Shown here: positions 1 through 8,495 of the stretch, in pieces
How the letters are laid out: every line of letters starts with the position of its first letter
How positions within the stretch are numbered: the first letter of the stretch is position 1
Program-made: the position numbers and the translations under genes
Notes under the pieces: model-generated
The model's database searches: none
Seen by the model: the letters and a program-made list of their open reading frames with translations, nothing else
What the model was told of the DNA's origin: nothing
From: DASWJZ01 sp963720705
GTDB taxonomy: Bacteria > Pseudomonadota > Alphaproteobacteria > Rhizobiales > Afifellaceae
Reading direction: 5' to 3'
Length of the DNA: 64,000 bases
NCBI GenBank assembly: GCA_963720705.1
Contig: CAVRGJ010000001.1
Location: forward strand, 62,001-126,000

Positions 1-60
1 GATCCAAGAATAGCAATTAGAGACCTGATTGTCCAGTATTCGGCAAAGTTTTCTTGAAAT
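1..60 (+). repeat. Partial copy (tail) of the double-hairpin intergenic repeat
   Basis: The first 60 bases match the 3' tail of the repeat family seen complete at 901-1050, 6083-6240 and 6272-6420. The shared words are agacctg.ttgtccagtatt and an A/T-rich aaatattttt end. The two hairpins would lie to the left of the window. This tail leads directly into the ribosome-binding region of the TPR gene at 87. Confidence 0.6.
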
Positions 61-86
61 ATTTTTGACAGGGGGGAGTTGGGGGT

Positions 87-890
87 ATGAGAGGGCTCTT
101 GCAGAGAGGTACGGGATGCGCGGCGCTGGCCGTGGGGATTGCCCTTCTTGGCGCGCAAACGGTTTGTGCTCAAGAAGATACGCTGTCAAGGCTGGAGGCT
201 GACGCAGCCGCCCATCCCTGGCGACTGGACTTGTGGATGGATTTGGGCAACTATGCCGCGGCCGACGGCAAACTGGATCTGGCGCTGTCCAGCTTCCAGA
301 AGGTGCTTGCGCACCTCGAACCGGACTCGCGCGGCGCCGGCGATCTGCACCTGCGCATCGGGGAAGTCTACCGGCGCAAGGGGGACCTGCCGGCGGCCGT
401 CGAGTCGCTCACCCGCGCCAGCCAACTGCTGCCGGATCGCCCGGTGGTGATGGGGACGCTGGCGCTGGTGCTGGACGGCATCGGCCGCAAACCGGAAGCG
501 GCGCGCGCCTACCGTGCCGCCATCGCCCTGGATCCGGAAAACGCCACCGCCATCAACAATCTCGCCTATCTGCTGGCCGAGCAGGGCCAGGACCTGGACG
601 AGGCATGGCGCCTGGCCGAGGAGGCGGTCGACCTGAGCGATGGCGACCCCGAGATTCTGGACACCGCCGGCTGGGTGCAGTGGAAGCGGAAGCAGATCGA
701 TTCGGCCGTCGGGCTGTTCGCGCAGGCGCTGACTAAGGATACGGGGAATGCCGAGTATCGCGGGCATCTGGTGCTGGCGCTGGAACGGCGGCAGGACTCC
801 GCCGCCGGCCAGGCCCGGGCGCTGCTGTCGGACAGCCCCGGGAATCCGGAGAAAACTCGCGAAGCGCTGCGTGTGCTGACGGGAAAATAG
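87..890 (+). CDS. Secreted tetratricopeptide-repeat protein
   Basis: A 267-residue protein with a Sec signal peptide (about residues 1-28, hydrophobic core followed by VCA-QE). It then carries about five TPR units between residues 48 and 225, with the usual alternation of small and aromatic residues (for example GDLHLRIGEVYRRKGDL). It should be a periplasmic scaffold for protein contacts; no catalytic motif is visible. The ATG at 87 is preceded by a G-rich stretch (ggggggagttggggg) that can serve as ribosome-binding site. Its 3' end abuts a full copy of the double-hairpin repeat, and the next gene is convergent. The partner is unknown. Confidence 0.8.
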   Translation: MRGLLQRGTGCAALAVGIALLGAQTVCAQEDTLSRLEADAAAHPWRLDLWMDLGNYAAADGKLDLALSSFQKVLAHLEPDSRGAGDLHLRIGEVYRRKGDLPAAVESLTRASQLLPDRPVVMGTLALVLDGIGRKPEAARAYRAAIALDPENATAINNLAYLLAEQGQDLDEAWRLAEEAVDLSDGDPEILDTAGWVQWKRKQIDSAVGLFAQALTKDTGNAEYRGHLVLALERRQDSAAGQARALLSDSPGNPEKTREALRVLTGK

Positions 891-900
891 GGCGGTCCGA

Positions 901-1050
901 AAAAAGTAATGGCCCCGAGCTGGGTACTCGGGGCCGCACTCAGAGGGAGGCGGTGGGAGGGGACTCACCGCCTGGGATGCTGTCTTGATGTAAGACTAAC
1001 AGTTTAAGACCTGCTTGTCCAGTATTATCGAAAAGATTTTGAAAAATACT
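901..1050 (+). repeat. Double-hairpin intergenic repeat, copy A
   Basis: Stem 1 is GGCCCCGAG (911-919) paired with CTCGGGGCC (927-935) across the loop ctgggta. Stem 2 is AGGCGGTG (948-955) paired with CACCGCCT (966-973). A conserved single-stranded tail follows: gatgctgtcttgatg, then agtttaagacctgcttgtcc, then A/T-rich sequence. It lies between two convergent genes. It has no poly-T after either stem, so it is not a standard intrinsic terminator. Confidence 0.8.
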
Positions 1051-1062
1051 TTCCGAGGCCCT

Positions 1063-2300
1063 TCACTTCACTTCTGAGGTCATCCCGTACGGGCCGTAAA
1101 CCACGCACGATTCCCGGCCGCCGATGAGACGGAACTGCACGATTTGCTTCTGGTCCCAAAGCTTGCCGTCTCTGGTCCTGACCCGCACCGGCACCACGAC
1201 AAAGGGACCAACCCGGTCGTATCCTTCCCGGACGATGCCCCCGATCTCCACTACCTGGGCCACTCTCTTTCCTTCCTCCTCCTCATTCACCAGCAGGGTG
1301 CGCAGCATCTCGTCGCTCCACGGCGTCGTCAGCGGGCACAGTCTCCGAATCGACGCCAGGTCGCCGGCGATCATCGCCTGGTGGGCCTGCTCGAGAATCT
1401 TGCGCGCGGCCTCCGCACGCGCCATGCCTTCCGCCGAGATGCCCTGATCCGGATTGCCCATCCGCTCCAGATTGCCGTCGGGCAGCACGATCGGCTTCTC
1501 GCGGTAGATGGCGCCCGCCGGGACGTCCACCTTCAAGGCGTCCTGCGGGAGTTCCCGGTAGTAGGTGATCCGCACGACCGAGACTGCCGGCGCACCGCTC
1601 CGCCGCGGATTCTCCCACTGCTTGAAGGCGACCGGCAGCTTCGTCTCCGGGTCGAACTCGATGGACCAGGAAATGTGGCCCGCCACGGTCAACATGCTGC
1701 CCGTCATCACCACCAACTCCCGGCCGCTGGCGGGGTCTTTGGCGTACGCCGTCCGGGCATCGGCGGCCTTGGAGATTAGCGGAACAGCTCGGGGCCCAGC
1801 CACGGCTGGAAGCCTGCTGTCTTGGCGTCGTCGACCTCCACCGTGTGGGAGCCGCGATCGTAGTAATAGGTCTTGTTGTCCTTCACCCAGATCACGGAGC
1901 CGTTGCCGCCCCTCATGGTCACGTCGCCCGAGAGCTCGCCGGAGGGCTCCGCCTTGGCCCAGAAGTCGTACACGATACCGGGCTTGACGATCAGCGTCAG
2001 GTTGCACGCCCGGTACTTCTGCATGGCCGCGATGGTGTCCTCCACCGCCCAGACCGGCCGGCTCACGCGGCTGGCGATGGCCACAACCAGCAGCATCGCC
2101 GCCGCCCCGGCCGCCAGGCGGACGCCGGTACTCTTCACCAGGGCGCGTCCGATCTCGCGGTTCCGCGGCTCCGCCTTCGCTTGACGCATGGCCGCGAGCG
2201 CATCGCTGAGCGTACGGTCGTCTGGATCCGCGTTCCCTGCCGGGTACAGCCCCCGCAGGTGGCTCTTCACCATTTCTTCCGTCTCCTTGAGGTCACGCAT
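1063..2300 (-). CDS. Membrane-anchored regulator coupled to an ECF sigma factor (frameshifted)
   Basis: Two overlapping frames (2300 to about 1776, then about 1785 to 1063) make one protein of about 410 residues when a one-base shift near 1780 is corrected. The N-terminal 55 residues are cytosolic. One membrane segment follows (about residues 60-80). The C-terminal part is a LolA/MucB-like periplasmic domain beginning at about VEDTIAAMQKYRACNLTL. The arrangement is typical of anti-sigma factors, although no zinc-binding HxxxCxxC motif is seen. The start ATG overlaps the end of the sigma gene by 8 bp (ATGCGTGA), indicating translational coupling. Function is inferred from context. Confidence 0.65.
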
Positions 2301-2844
2301 GTTGATATCTCCCGTTCACGGCTGCGCGCAACTTCTCCACGCCATAGCGGTAACGGCTGGTTGCCGTATTGACTGAAATTCCCCGCAACTCCGCGATCCG
2401 CCGGAACGGCAGGTCGCCCTGTAGGTGCAGGACCACAACCTCGCGTTGCTCCTCCGGCAACCCGGCGAGGGCACTGTCGATGGCCGCCGAGATCTCACCG
2501 CGCATCGAGAGCGTCTCCGGGTCGGGCAGCTCCGTGGGAGCGTCCAGTTCCTCCGCGCACTGCGCGTCGCGCTGGGACCGGGAGCGGTTCACGTCCCTGG
2601 CGCGGTTGGCGACGCAGATTGAGAGATATGCTTTCAGGCTGCCGCTGAGATGGAACCGGCCCGCGGTCTGGGCAAAGGCCACGAACACGTCGTGGACCAC
2701 GTCCTCGGCAAAGCCGCGGTCCCTCAACAGTGCCGCCGCGATCCGCATGAGACCGATGCGGTGCTGCTGGTAGATCCGGCGCATGGCGCCCGGATCGCCG
2801 CGATTGAAGCGCCAGACCAGTGCCCGGTCTTCTATCGTCCACAT
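2293..2844 (-). CDS. ECF-family RNA polymerase sigma factor
   Basis: A 183-residue protein with sigma region 2 at about residues 20-95 (helices around GFAEDVVHDVFVAFAQTAG, the -10 recognition helix) and region 4 at about residues 125-175 (LPEEQREVVVLHLQGDLPFRRIAEL, a helix-turn-helix for the -35 element). Length and architecture fit an extracytoplasmic-function sigma factor. The downstream overlapping gene is probably its membrane-bound regulator. The inducing signal cannot be read from the sequence. Confidence 0.85.
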   Translation of the reverse strand: MWTIEDRALVWRFNRGDPGAMRRIYQQHRIGLMRIAAALLRDRGFAEDVVHDVFVAFAQTAGRFHLSGSLKAYLSICVANRARDVNRSRSQRDAQCAEELDAPTELPDPETLSMRGEISAAIDSALAGLPEEQREVVVLHLQGDLPFRRIAELRGISVNTATSRYRYGVEKLRAAVNGRYQHA

Positions 2845-3398
2845 GGATGCACTCTGTAAGATCCTCGTCGCTTTGGAAACGAAAGTACAGGGGCTTTTCG
2901 TCTACCGCCGCCGAAAGACGTGCGCGCCGGTTGAGGCGGCCCCGAGCTTCCGGCCGCCATTCGAACTTGTGAGTGAGTCAAGAATCTCGGAAACAATGGC
3001 AGCGGTTTAGATCGTGATCGGTTCCATGGCGCGGAAGCGGGCGGCGGCGAATCTCCACCATGAACCGCTCCAGACGCGGAGCCGCGGGATCGATAAACGC
3101 TACCGACAAGGCAGGATCTATTGCGCAGGCTGTCGGCTCGGGGCCCCGCCGGGCCCAAAGCATGAGTCGACAAAGCGTCAACTTGGATTCCTTTCGGCTG
3201 GGTGGCAAGCCGCGACTCGGATTCTGGAGTAGCCGCCTCAATTGGTTCTAAGATTGGACCGGCACCCTCTTTGGCCAGGTTGAGACAGTGTCTGCGCAGC
3301 TGCGATCGGCCCGGTCAGACTGAGCGTGGGTTGGATTGGTGGGCGGCAGGCGACGGTGAAAGATCGGGATCTATGGTGGTTCTCGTGGGCGGGGTCCG
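2845..3398. other. Intergenic region without recognisable genes
   Basis: About 550 bp upstream of the ECF sigma gene. Several short open frames occur on both strands, but none shows a family motif or a convincing ribosome-binding site. It must hold the sigma-gene promoter near 2850-2900. I see no strong hairpin with a T-run. Confidence 0.4.
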
Positions 3399-3842
3399 CT
3401 AGCCACAGATCAGGCGCAGCAGGGGCAGGGGTTCGGTGGGAAATCCCATGCGCGTTGCGAGAGCCTGGACGGTCTCGCGGATGTAAGGCCACGCGGCCAT
3501 TGCGGGAGAGCCTTTGCAGAAGGCGGCGAGCTCCGTTTTTGAAGCTGGCTTGGCGCCGTCGAAGTAGCAGTAGCGAACCAGGTAGGTCGCCTCAATGTGG
3601 AAGATCAGCGCGTCCTTACAGGCGACGCGCAGAGTGACGGCGAAATCAATGCCATCGCCAGTCTGCAGGGACACGGCGGAATAGAGGTCGGCGCTTAGAG
3701 ACACCGGCTCGACTGGAGTACTCGGGGGTCCGGCACCCTTGGCTTCGCATTCGGAGAGAGAGATGTCGCGGAGGCGCATTCTCGCCTGGAGGGTTTCCGC
3801 CAGCTTCGCTTCGCGCGATCTCAATTGTATGGTGAAGTCCAT
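3399..3842 (-). CDS. SecB-like chaperone of a toxin-antitoxin-chaperone operon
   Basis: A 147-residue protein resembling the SecB fold. It has alternating beta-strand segments, the FHIEATYLVRYCYF strand in mid-protein, and a C-terminal AAWPYIRETVQALATRMG helix (the WPY..RE signature of SecB proteins). It is the last gene of a three-gene minus-strand operon behind a HigB-like toxin and an Xre antitoxin, with 3 bp between antitoxin stop and chaperone start. In the M. tuberculosis TAC system (Rv1955-Rv1957) such a dedicated SecB-like chaperone binds the antitoxin's C-terminal tail, folding it and protecting it. The same role is inferred here. The general export chaperone SecB is the less likely alternative, given the context. 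Confidence 0.75.
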   Translation of the reverse strand: MDFTIQLRSREAKLAETLQARMRLRDISLSECEAKGAGPPSTPVEPVSLSADLYSAVSLQTGDGIDFAVTLRVACKDALIFHIEATYLVRYCYFDGAKPASKTELAAFCKGSPAMAAWPYIRETVQALATRMGFPTEPLPLLRLICG

Positions 3843-3845
3843 CTG

Positions 3846-4271
3846 TTATGCCGTCTTGAGTTGGCCTTCCGGAGTTTCCGAAAGTGGTTGACCGACGTAC
3901 CGGGCTCGCCAGTTTGGGGACGAATCAATGGGTTGGGCGTTGAGCAGCCGGATGGAGGCGCTCGGCCGCGTAGCATCCTTGCCGGCATTAGCAGGCGCGG
4001 CAGGTTTAGAGTCGAATTTAACTTCAGATTCCAAGACATAGGCCAGCTCGGCGAGCGTACGTACGGTCATATTTGTCTTGCCGCTCAGCAGTTGCGTGAC
4101 CCAGGCGCGTGATCGGTTCAGCCGCTTGGCCAGAGCCGCCTTATTGACTTTCTTTTCGGCCATGAGGCGCGCGATCAATTCCGCGGCCTCGGTAGCTAAC
4201 GACTCAATCGCCAGCAGTTTCCGGAAGCTCGCATCTTTCATCAGGTCCTGGTAGTCGTTCTTCCTGGTCAT
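3846..4271 (-). CDS. Xre-type antitoxin with long C-terminal extension
   Basis: A 141-residue protein. A Cro/C1-type helix-turn-helix spans about residues 43-81 (NKAALAKRLNRSRAWVTQLL, then a second helix MTVRTLAELAYVL). It is followed by a 55-residue hydrophilic tail ending GQPLSETPEGQLKTA. Simple HigA antitoxins usually end soon after the HTH, so the extra tail fits the chaperone-addiction region of TAC systems. The start ATG overlaps the toxin stop by 4 bp (ATGA). It probably binds the inverted repeat at 4669-4686 and represses the operon. Confidence 0.8.
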   Translation of the reverse strand: MTRKNDYQDLMKDASFRKLLAIESLATEAAELIARLMAEKKVNKAALAKRLNRSRAWVTQLLSGKTNMTVRTLAELAYVLESEVKFDSKPAAPANAGKDATRPSASIRLLNAQPIDSSPNWRARYVGQPLSETPEGQLKTA

Positions 4272-4657
4272 AACTTCCTCACTATCGCCAGCTTCGCCTG
4301 GGCGCCGTCTTCTTCGTAGATGCGCCAGGCCCGAGCGATCTCTTCCTTTGACGTCCGGGGCTTCTTTTTGAAAAACCCGTGGGTTACGACGATCACGCCG
4401 CGCTCCTTCTTCGCATACGCAAACGGCATTCGAATCTGGAACGACTTGAACTCAAACAAACCACCATTCAAATCGCCGAATTTCTCCGGGTTATGAAACT
4501 GCCCGTGGTCACCGGCGATCCGGAACAGCGCCATGAGCTTAGCTTTGTCCAACAGGTCCAAAGCGTCAAAAAACCTGCCGGCGGGGCAGCCGCCGGATTT
4601 GTCGGTCGCGAAGGCGACGGTGAACATGATTCCGCTGTAAGCGATTCTGCGCGCCAC
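4268..4657 (-). CDS. HigB/RelE-superfamily toxin (Gp49-like)
   Basis: A 129-residue protein with the LFEFKSFQIRMPFAYAKKERG core and the HGFFKKKPRTSKEEIARAWRI C-terminal helix typical of HigB/Gp49-like mRNA interferases that cleave translated mRNA on the ribosome. The GTG at 4657 lies 11 bp from an inverted repeat. An ATG at 4627 (MFTVAFATDKSG) is an alternative start that leaves the domain intact. It is first in the toxin-antitoxin-chaperone operon and is translationally coupled to the antitoxin. Confidence 0.8.
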   Translation of the reverse strand: MARRIAYSGIMFTVAFATDKSGGCPAGRFFDALDLLDKAKLMALFRIAGDHGQFHNPEKFGDLNGGLFEFKSFQIRMPFAYAKKERGVIVVTHGFFKKKPRTSKEEIARAWRIYEEDGAQAKLAIVRKL

Positions 4658-4668
4658 ATCACTTTGAT

Positions 4669-4686
4669 GTTAAGCTATAACTTAAC
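4669..4686 (-). promoter_or_regulatory. Probable autoregulatory operator of the TAC operon
   Basis: Perfect inverted repeat GTTAAG-ctataa-CTTAAC (6-bp arms, 6-bp spacer) in an A/T-rich patch immediately upstream of the toxin start, in otherwise GC-rich DNA. Position and symmetry fit a binding site for the Xre antitoxin dimer overlapping the operon promoter. Confidence 0.6.
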
Positions 4687-5200
4687 AAACTGCAAGCATG
4701 AACCAGCAAAAGGGAGACAGGGAAGGCCACGTCTATGTTGGCGGCTTTGGGTCGTTCCTCGTCACGACTGCCCGTCGCCGGGCCGGGGTGGATGATGCAC
4801 CAACAGAAGCAGGTGTGTTAGGCGTCACATGGTTGAAACCGCCGTTGCTGATATTTGCGGACTGGTATAGCTCCTCCCTGACGGCGTAGTGGCGATCAGC
4901 CGTGACTCCGGAAGCACGCCGGGTCCCGTCGGCTGGTCACTCGCCCTTTGGCGACCAGGCAACAGTAACCCTGCCACCGCTCTGGCCAGTCTCAGCATAG
5001 CCGACGTTCCGGCCATGTCGATCACTTCCAGATTGCCATCCAGGAGCTATTCGTAAACACTCGCGGCGCTAGCCAGGAGCGATCCTCCGACCCGGAACCG
5101 CCGAGTTCCGTGTCGCCGATATCACGGAGCTGATCTCTCAAAGGGACGTTTCCCGTCCTATTGTCGCGTATTGTCGTGGTCCCCCCTTGCACTCTTTACA
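4687..5200. other. Intergenic region without recognisable genes
   Basis: About 510 bp upstream of the TAC operon and of a divergent membrane-protein gene. The longest open frames (about 63-66 codons) show no family resemblance. I see no structured RNA or repeat here. Confidence 0.4.
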
Positions 5201-5737
5201 ATGCGGTGGTACAAGCTAACTGTGACGATCGGCCAGATTCACATCTTCAACGCGCTCTACCTGATTCTTCTGGTGGTCGCCGTCACCATCACGCGCGCAA
5301 GCATGCGTCGCATCGTTGGCGCGCTAGTTGGCGCGTTCGCCGCTGCGGCATCGGGGATTGCGGTCATCGCCGTTTGCGAACGCCTCGGTTGGTGGCACTT
5401 CAACATGCATTGGGAACCATACTACCTGTTCCAATTAGGCATCAGCGTCGCCCTCGGCTCCTTTGTCTTCCTGCTCACCTGGCGCCTTGCACGTCGGTTC
5501 GGGGGGCGAGGTCTTGCTATTGCGCTGCTGATCGCCGCGATGTTGGGGCCGTTCCGCGACTCCGCCTATATGGCCATGTTTCCCGAATGGGGCTACTACG
5601 CGCCCGGCATCGCGCCCATGCTTGCCATCTCAGTGGCGTACGTCGTCATTGGCGTGGTGGGACACGGATTGATGCGGGTGATATCCGGACCGGCCACCGC
5701 CGATCCGTTGGCCCGACGCTTGTGGAAGCATGCCTAG
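5201..5737 (+). CDS. Multi-pass membrane protein of unknown function
   Basis: From the ATG at 5201 this is a 178-residue protein with about five hydrophobic segments (around residues 8-28, 33-55, 70-95, 105-125, 145-165) joined by short basic loops, including LTWRLARRFGGRG. An in-frame TTG lies 30 bp upstream, but the ATG is the likelier start. No catalytic motif or known transporter signature is visible. It stands alone between long gene-poor stretches. Confidence 0.6.
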   Translation: MRWYKLTVTIGQIHIFNALYLILLVVAVTITRASMRRIVGALVGAFAAAASGIAVIAVCERLGWWHFNMHWEPYYLFQLGISVALGSFVFLLTWRLARRFGGRGLAIALLIAAMLGPFRDSAYMAMFPEWGYYAPGIAPMLAISVAYVVIGVVGHGLMRVISGPATADPLARRLWKHA

Positions 5738-6082
5738 GAGACCGTAACGCACAGGGTGACCCACGCTGGTTCCACTCAGCATCGATCGCGGCCTGTCGCA
5801 CCAGCGGTTAGGAACGGTACTTGGTTGACCTGAGGTCACTTGCCGGATAAACGCCCGATGATCAGAAGTGGCCGACGCCGGATTGACCCACTGTAACGGC
5901 GTAGCGCTTACGGAGAGGGCAAACTGGTGCGGAGGGCAACTGGCTACGAACAGGAAAAAGCGGAAGCCGCGCTATCCCACACCGGGGTTCGCGGGCTGCG
6001 CGAGCCAAGCTTCCGGTGCCCATCAGAGCGTGTCGGTGACCCACAGATTTCTCCGAGGAGGCAGAATTACGAGAACGAGGCA
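5738..6082. other. Intergenic region without recognisable genes
   Basis: About 345 bp between the membrane-protein gene and the first of two adjacent double-hairpin repeats. Short open frames only, with no motif. Confidence 0.4.
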
Positions 6083-6240
6083 GAAAAGATAAAGGCCCCG
6101 AGCTGGGTACTCGGGGCCGCACTCAGAGGGAAGGCGGTGGGAGGGGACTCACCGCCTTGGGATGCTGTCTTGATGTAAGACTATCAGTTTAAGACCTGCT
6201 TGTCCAGTATTATTTGGAGGATTGCCAAAATATTTTTAAG
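6083..6240 (+). repeat. Double-hairpin intergenic repeat, copy B
   Basis: Stem 1 is identical to copy A (6094-6102 with 6110-6118). Stem 2 is one pair longer: AAGGCGGTG (6131-6139) with CACCGCCTT (6150-6158). The added A in the left arm is matched by an added T in the right arm, so pairing is kept. The tail matches copy A closely, including agtttaagacctgcttgtcc and the A/T-rich end. Confidence 0.8.
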
Positions 6241-6271
6241 GCGTCGCAGTGTCTGATAGGGGGAGCGGCCG

Positions 6272-6420
6272 GAAAAAGATAAAGGCCCCGAGCTGGGTAC
6301 TCGGGGCCGCACTCAGAGGGAGGCGGTGGGAGGGGACTCACCGCCTGGATGCTGTCTGTTGATTTCAATAGTAGCAATTTAAGACCTTGTTGTCTACTAA
6401 ATTCTTGCAGGATTTTTTCG
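6272..6420 (+). repeat. Double-hairpin intergenic repeat, copy C
   Basis: It starts about 30 bp after copy B in the same orientation. Stem 1 is 6284-6292 with 6300-6308, and stem 2 is 6321-6328 with 6339-6346. The tail is diverged (caatttaagaccttgttgtc) and resembles the partial copy at 1-60 more than copies A and B. About 200 bp of unassigned sequence follow before the PilZ gene. Confidence 0.8.
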
Positions 6421-6616
6421 GCACAATTCCGGGCACACAACTTGGGTCTGCCAGGGCTCCCAGTACCATCAGGTCCATATCTGCCCCTCATTGAAAACAC
6501 GCCACTTAGGTGCCATTCAAAGGGGTGGCAGGTGGGGGTGATAGTGGCCGGTAAATAACTAAAGACAGCTTGAGCAAACCATTGATTCCTTGTAACTTTG
6601 GCCTTGAAGGCGGTGC

Positions 6617-7015
6617 TTGGTGCTAGAAAATTTTGACGACAGGGCGTTCAGCGGGCGTACTGACCGGGAAAGACGGACCAAACGCCGCTTCCAGATCGAC
6701 CAGGAAGTACGATATAAGATGCTTTACGGCCAGCGGATAGCCGAAACCGGAGTGGGCCGCACCATGAATATCTCGAGCGGCGGGGTCTGGTTCTCTACCG
6801 AGAACATGCTGACCAGCGGGATGCCGGTGGAACTATCCATGACCTGGCCGGTGCTGCTCAACGACTCCTGCCCGATGAAGCTCATGATTTACGGCTGCGT
6901 GGTGCGCAGCAATGAGCGCGGCGCGGCAGTGGCCATCGAGCGTTACGAATTCCGCACCCAGGGCTCGCGCAACTTGCAGGGTATGGCGCCGCCGATGGAA
7001 ATGCGCTTAGGTTAA
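6617..7015 (+). CDS. PilZ-domain protein
   Basis: A 132-residue protein with an N-terminal RRTKRRF element (residues about 19-25, RxxxR) and a downstream NISSGGVWFST motif (the D/NxSxxG motif of PilZ domains). Together these form the cyclic-di-GMP binding signature. It is probably a single-domain c-di-GMP receptor in the cytoplasm. The start is TTG at 6617 or GTG at 6620. An intrinsic terminator follows the gene. A diguanylate cyclase response regulator is encoded at 45.5-46.6 kb, but no direct link can be seen. Confidence 0.8.
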   Translation: MVLENFDDRAFSGRTDRERRTKRRFQIDQEVRYKMLYGQRIAETGVGRTMNISSGGVWFSTENMLTSGMPVELSMTWPVLLNDSCPMKLMIYGCVVRSNERGAAVAIERYEFRTQGSRNLQGMAPPMEMRLG

Positions 7016-7042
7016 CTCCAACAATTTCGCACAAGCGATCGC

Positions 7043-7089
7043 AGTGGCCGGGCCCGGACCTCCAACCGTGGCACGGCCACTTTTTTTTT
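7043..7089 (+). terminator. Intrinsic terminator after the PilZ gene
   Basis: AGTGGCCG (7043-7050) pairs with CGGCCACT (7074-7081), followed by nine T residues (7081-7089). Confidence 0.85.
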
Positions 7090-7131
7090 GGGTGGGCGGC
7101 CGCTCGCCGATAATAGCTCCAGGAGGTCCCG

Positions 7132-7857
7132 TTGAACCCCTGGAAGCGCACCGTCCTCGCCCTGCTGCTTTTCGGCACCGCCTTCGGCTATCTGGAAGCC
7201 GCCGTCGTCATTTACCTGCGCGACCTGCATGAGCCCGCCCGCCAGCGTTTCCATCCCGGCCGTCCCGCCGCCGAACTGTTCCCGCTGCTGACGCTCGACC
7301 AACTGCATGCGCCGGGCACCGACCAGGGCCGGACCCTCCTGATCGAAATCGGCCGTGAGGCGGCGACCATCGTCATGCTTGCGGCCATCGCCCTGACGGT
7401 CGCCCGGACCGCCGGAGATTGGGCTGCCGCCTTCGTGATCGCCTTCGGTGTTTGGGACATCGCGTTCTACATCTTCCTGAAACTGCTGGTGGACTGGCCG
7501 GCGTCGCTGTTCACCTGGGACATCCTGTTCCTGATTCCAGTGCCGTGGGCCAGTCCGGTGCTGGCGCCGGTGCTGGTTTCCGCTGTCATGATCGCCGCCG
7601 GTGTCCGGCATCTGCGCACCCCCGTGCGGATCGGGAGAGCGAACTGGTGCGGGATTCTGGCGGGGGCGGCAGTCATTATCGTCTCGTTCGCCATGGACTA
7701 TCGGAACATCATGGCGGGCGGGATGCCGAGCCCGTTCCACTGGGAAGTCTTCGCCTTAGGCCTCGGTGCCGGAGTTTTGAGCTACGCGGCCGCGGCACGC
7801 GGGCAGGCGCCGCAAAAGAGAGCGGCGGCAGCGGCCGGCCTGGCGGCGACGGATTGA
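7132..7857 (+). CDS. Integral membrane protein, uncharacterised
   Basis: A 241-residue protein with about six transmembrane segments, beginning with a segment that contains FGYLEAAVVIYLR. The start is the TTG at 7132, supported by a strong AGGAGG at 7121-7126. The conserved-looking Glu in the first membrane helix and the aromatic FGVWDIAFYIFLK segment are notable, but I cannot assign a reaction. The C-terminus is an Ala/Arg-rich cytosolic tail. It is monocistronic as far as visible. Confidence 0.65.
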   Translation: MNPWKRTVLALLLFGTAFGYLEAAVVIYLRDLHEPARQRFHPGRPAAELFPLLTLDQLHAPGTDQGRTLLIEIGREAATIVMLAAIALTVARTAGDWAAAFVIAFGVWDIAFYIFLKLLVDWPASLFTWDILFLIPVPWASPVLAPVLVSAVMIAAGVRHLRTPVRIGRANWCGILAGAAVIIVSFAMDYRNIMAGGMPSPFHWEVFALGLGAGVLSYAAAARGQAPQKRAAAAAGLAATD

Positions 7858-7935
7858 CGGACCGCCTTGCGGCTACCGCGGACGATCGTACTCTTGCGTC
7901 GACGGTTGAAACCGGCACGACCGTGAGCAGCTAAA

Positions 7936-8241
7936 ATGGAAACTATGAACGACGCTGCGGCGAAACATCACGCACACGAGCTGATCGAACGGCTGCCGGA
8001 TTCGCAGATCGGCACTGCCATCCGCTTCCTGGAGTTTATGCTCCTCGATCCGGTTGCGCGCGCCGTTGCCACGGCCCCGCCGGACGATGAAGCCGTCACG
8101 GAGCAAGACCGGCGCCGTTTTGACGCCGGCCAGTCCTGGTTTGCCGAACATGGCGGAAAAGGGATCCCGATGGCGGAGCTTCTTGCCGAGTTCGACCTCA
8201 AGCCGGAGGATTTTCCGCGCTCGCCGGAAGACGCCCGGTAA
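7936..8241 (+). CDS. Antitoxin of a RelE/ParE-type toxin-antitoxin pair
   Basis: A 101-residue protein whose N-terminal helix (AAKHHAHELIERLPDSQIGTA) matches the short antitoxins usually found before RelE/ParE toxins. The C-terminal half is acidic and probably disordered, for toxin wrapping. ATG at 7936, or ATG at 7945. Its TAA overlaps the toxin ATG by one base (taatg). It is expected to neutralise the toxin and repress its own promoter. Confidence 0.75.
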   Translation: METMNDAAAKHHAHELIERLPDSQIGTAIRFLEFMLLDPVARAVATAPPDDEAVTEQDRRRFDAGQSWFAEHGGKGIPMAELLAEFDLKPEDFPRSPEDAR

Positions 8242-8495
8242 TGCCGCCTTACCGGATCGAGTGGCTCGATGAAGCCAGAGCCGACGTCCGCGCATTGGAC
8301 CAGCCCACGGCAATGCGTCTCTTCGACGGCATTCTCCGCTTCGCCCGCACCGGCGCGGGAGACGTCAAGACACTCCACGGTGAATTGTCAGGCGCGTTCC
8401 GCCTCCGGCTTGGCGACTACCGGGTGCTATTCACCCTCGCGGAAGATGGCATGCGCATTTTTGGGGTCCGCCATCGCTCGAAGGCTTACAGGTGA
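8241..8495 (+). CDS. RelE/ParE-family toxin
   Basis: An 84-residue protein with the family's compact core: YRIEWLDEARADVRALD at the start, GAFRLRLGDYRVLFTL in the middle and a C-terminal IFGVRHRSKAYR. The Arg/His/Tyr residues at the end are those expected of a ribosome-dependent mRNA interferase or gyrase-directed ParE toxin; sequence alone does not separate the two. It is coupled to the upstream antitoxin by a one-base overlap. This is a second TA module, 3.6 kb from the TAC operon and unrelated to it. Confidence 0.8.
   Translation: MPPYRIEWLDEARADVRALDQPTAMRLFDGILRFARTGAGDVKTLHGELSGAFRLRLGDYRVLFTLAEDGMRIFGVRHRSKAYR

Noticed and set aside
901..1050. Double-hairpin repeat as a simple bidirectional terminator
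   Set aside because: No T-run follows either stem, and two copies sit side by side away from a gene end. The conserved tail is unexplained by termination.
4687..5200. 63- and 66-codon frames as small genes
   Set aside because: No ribosome site, motif or codon bias supports them.
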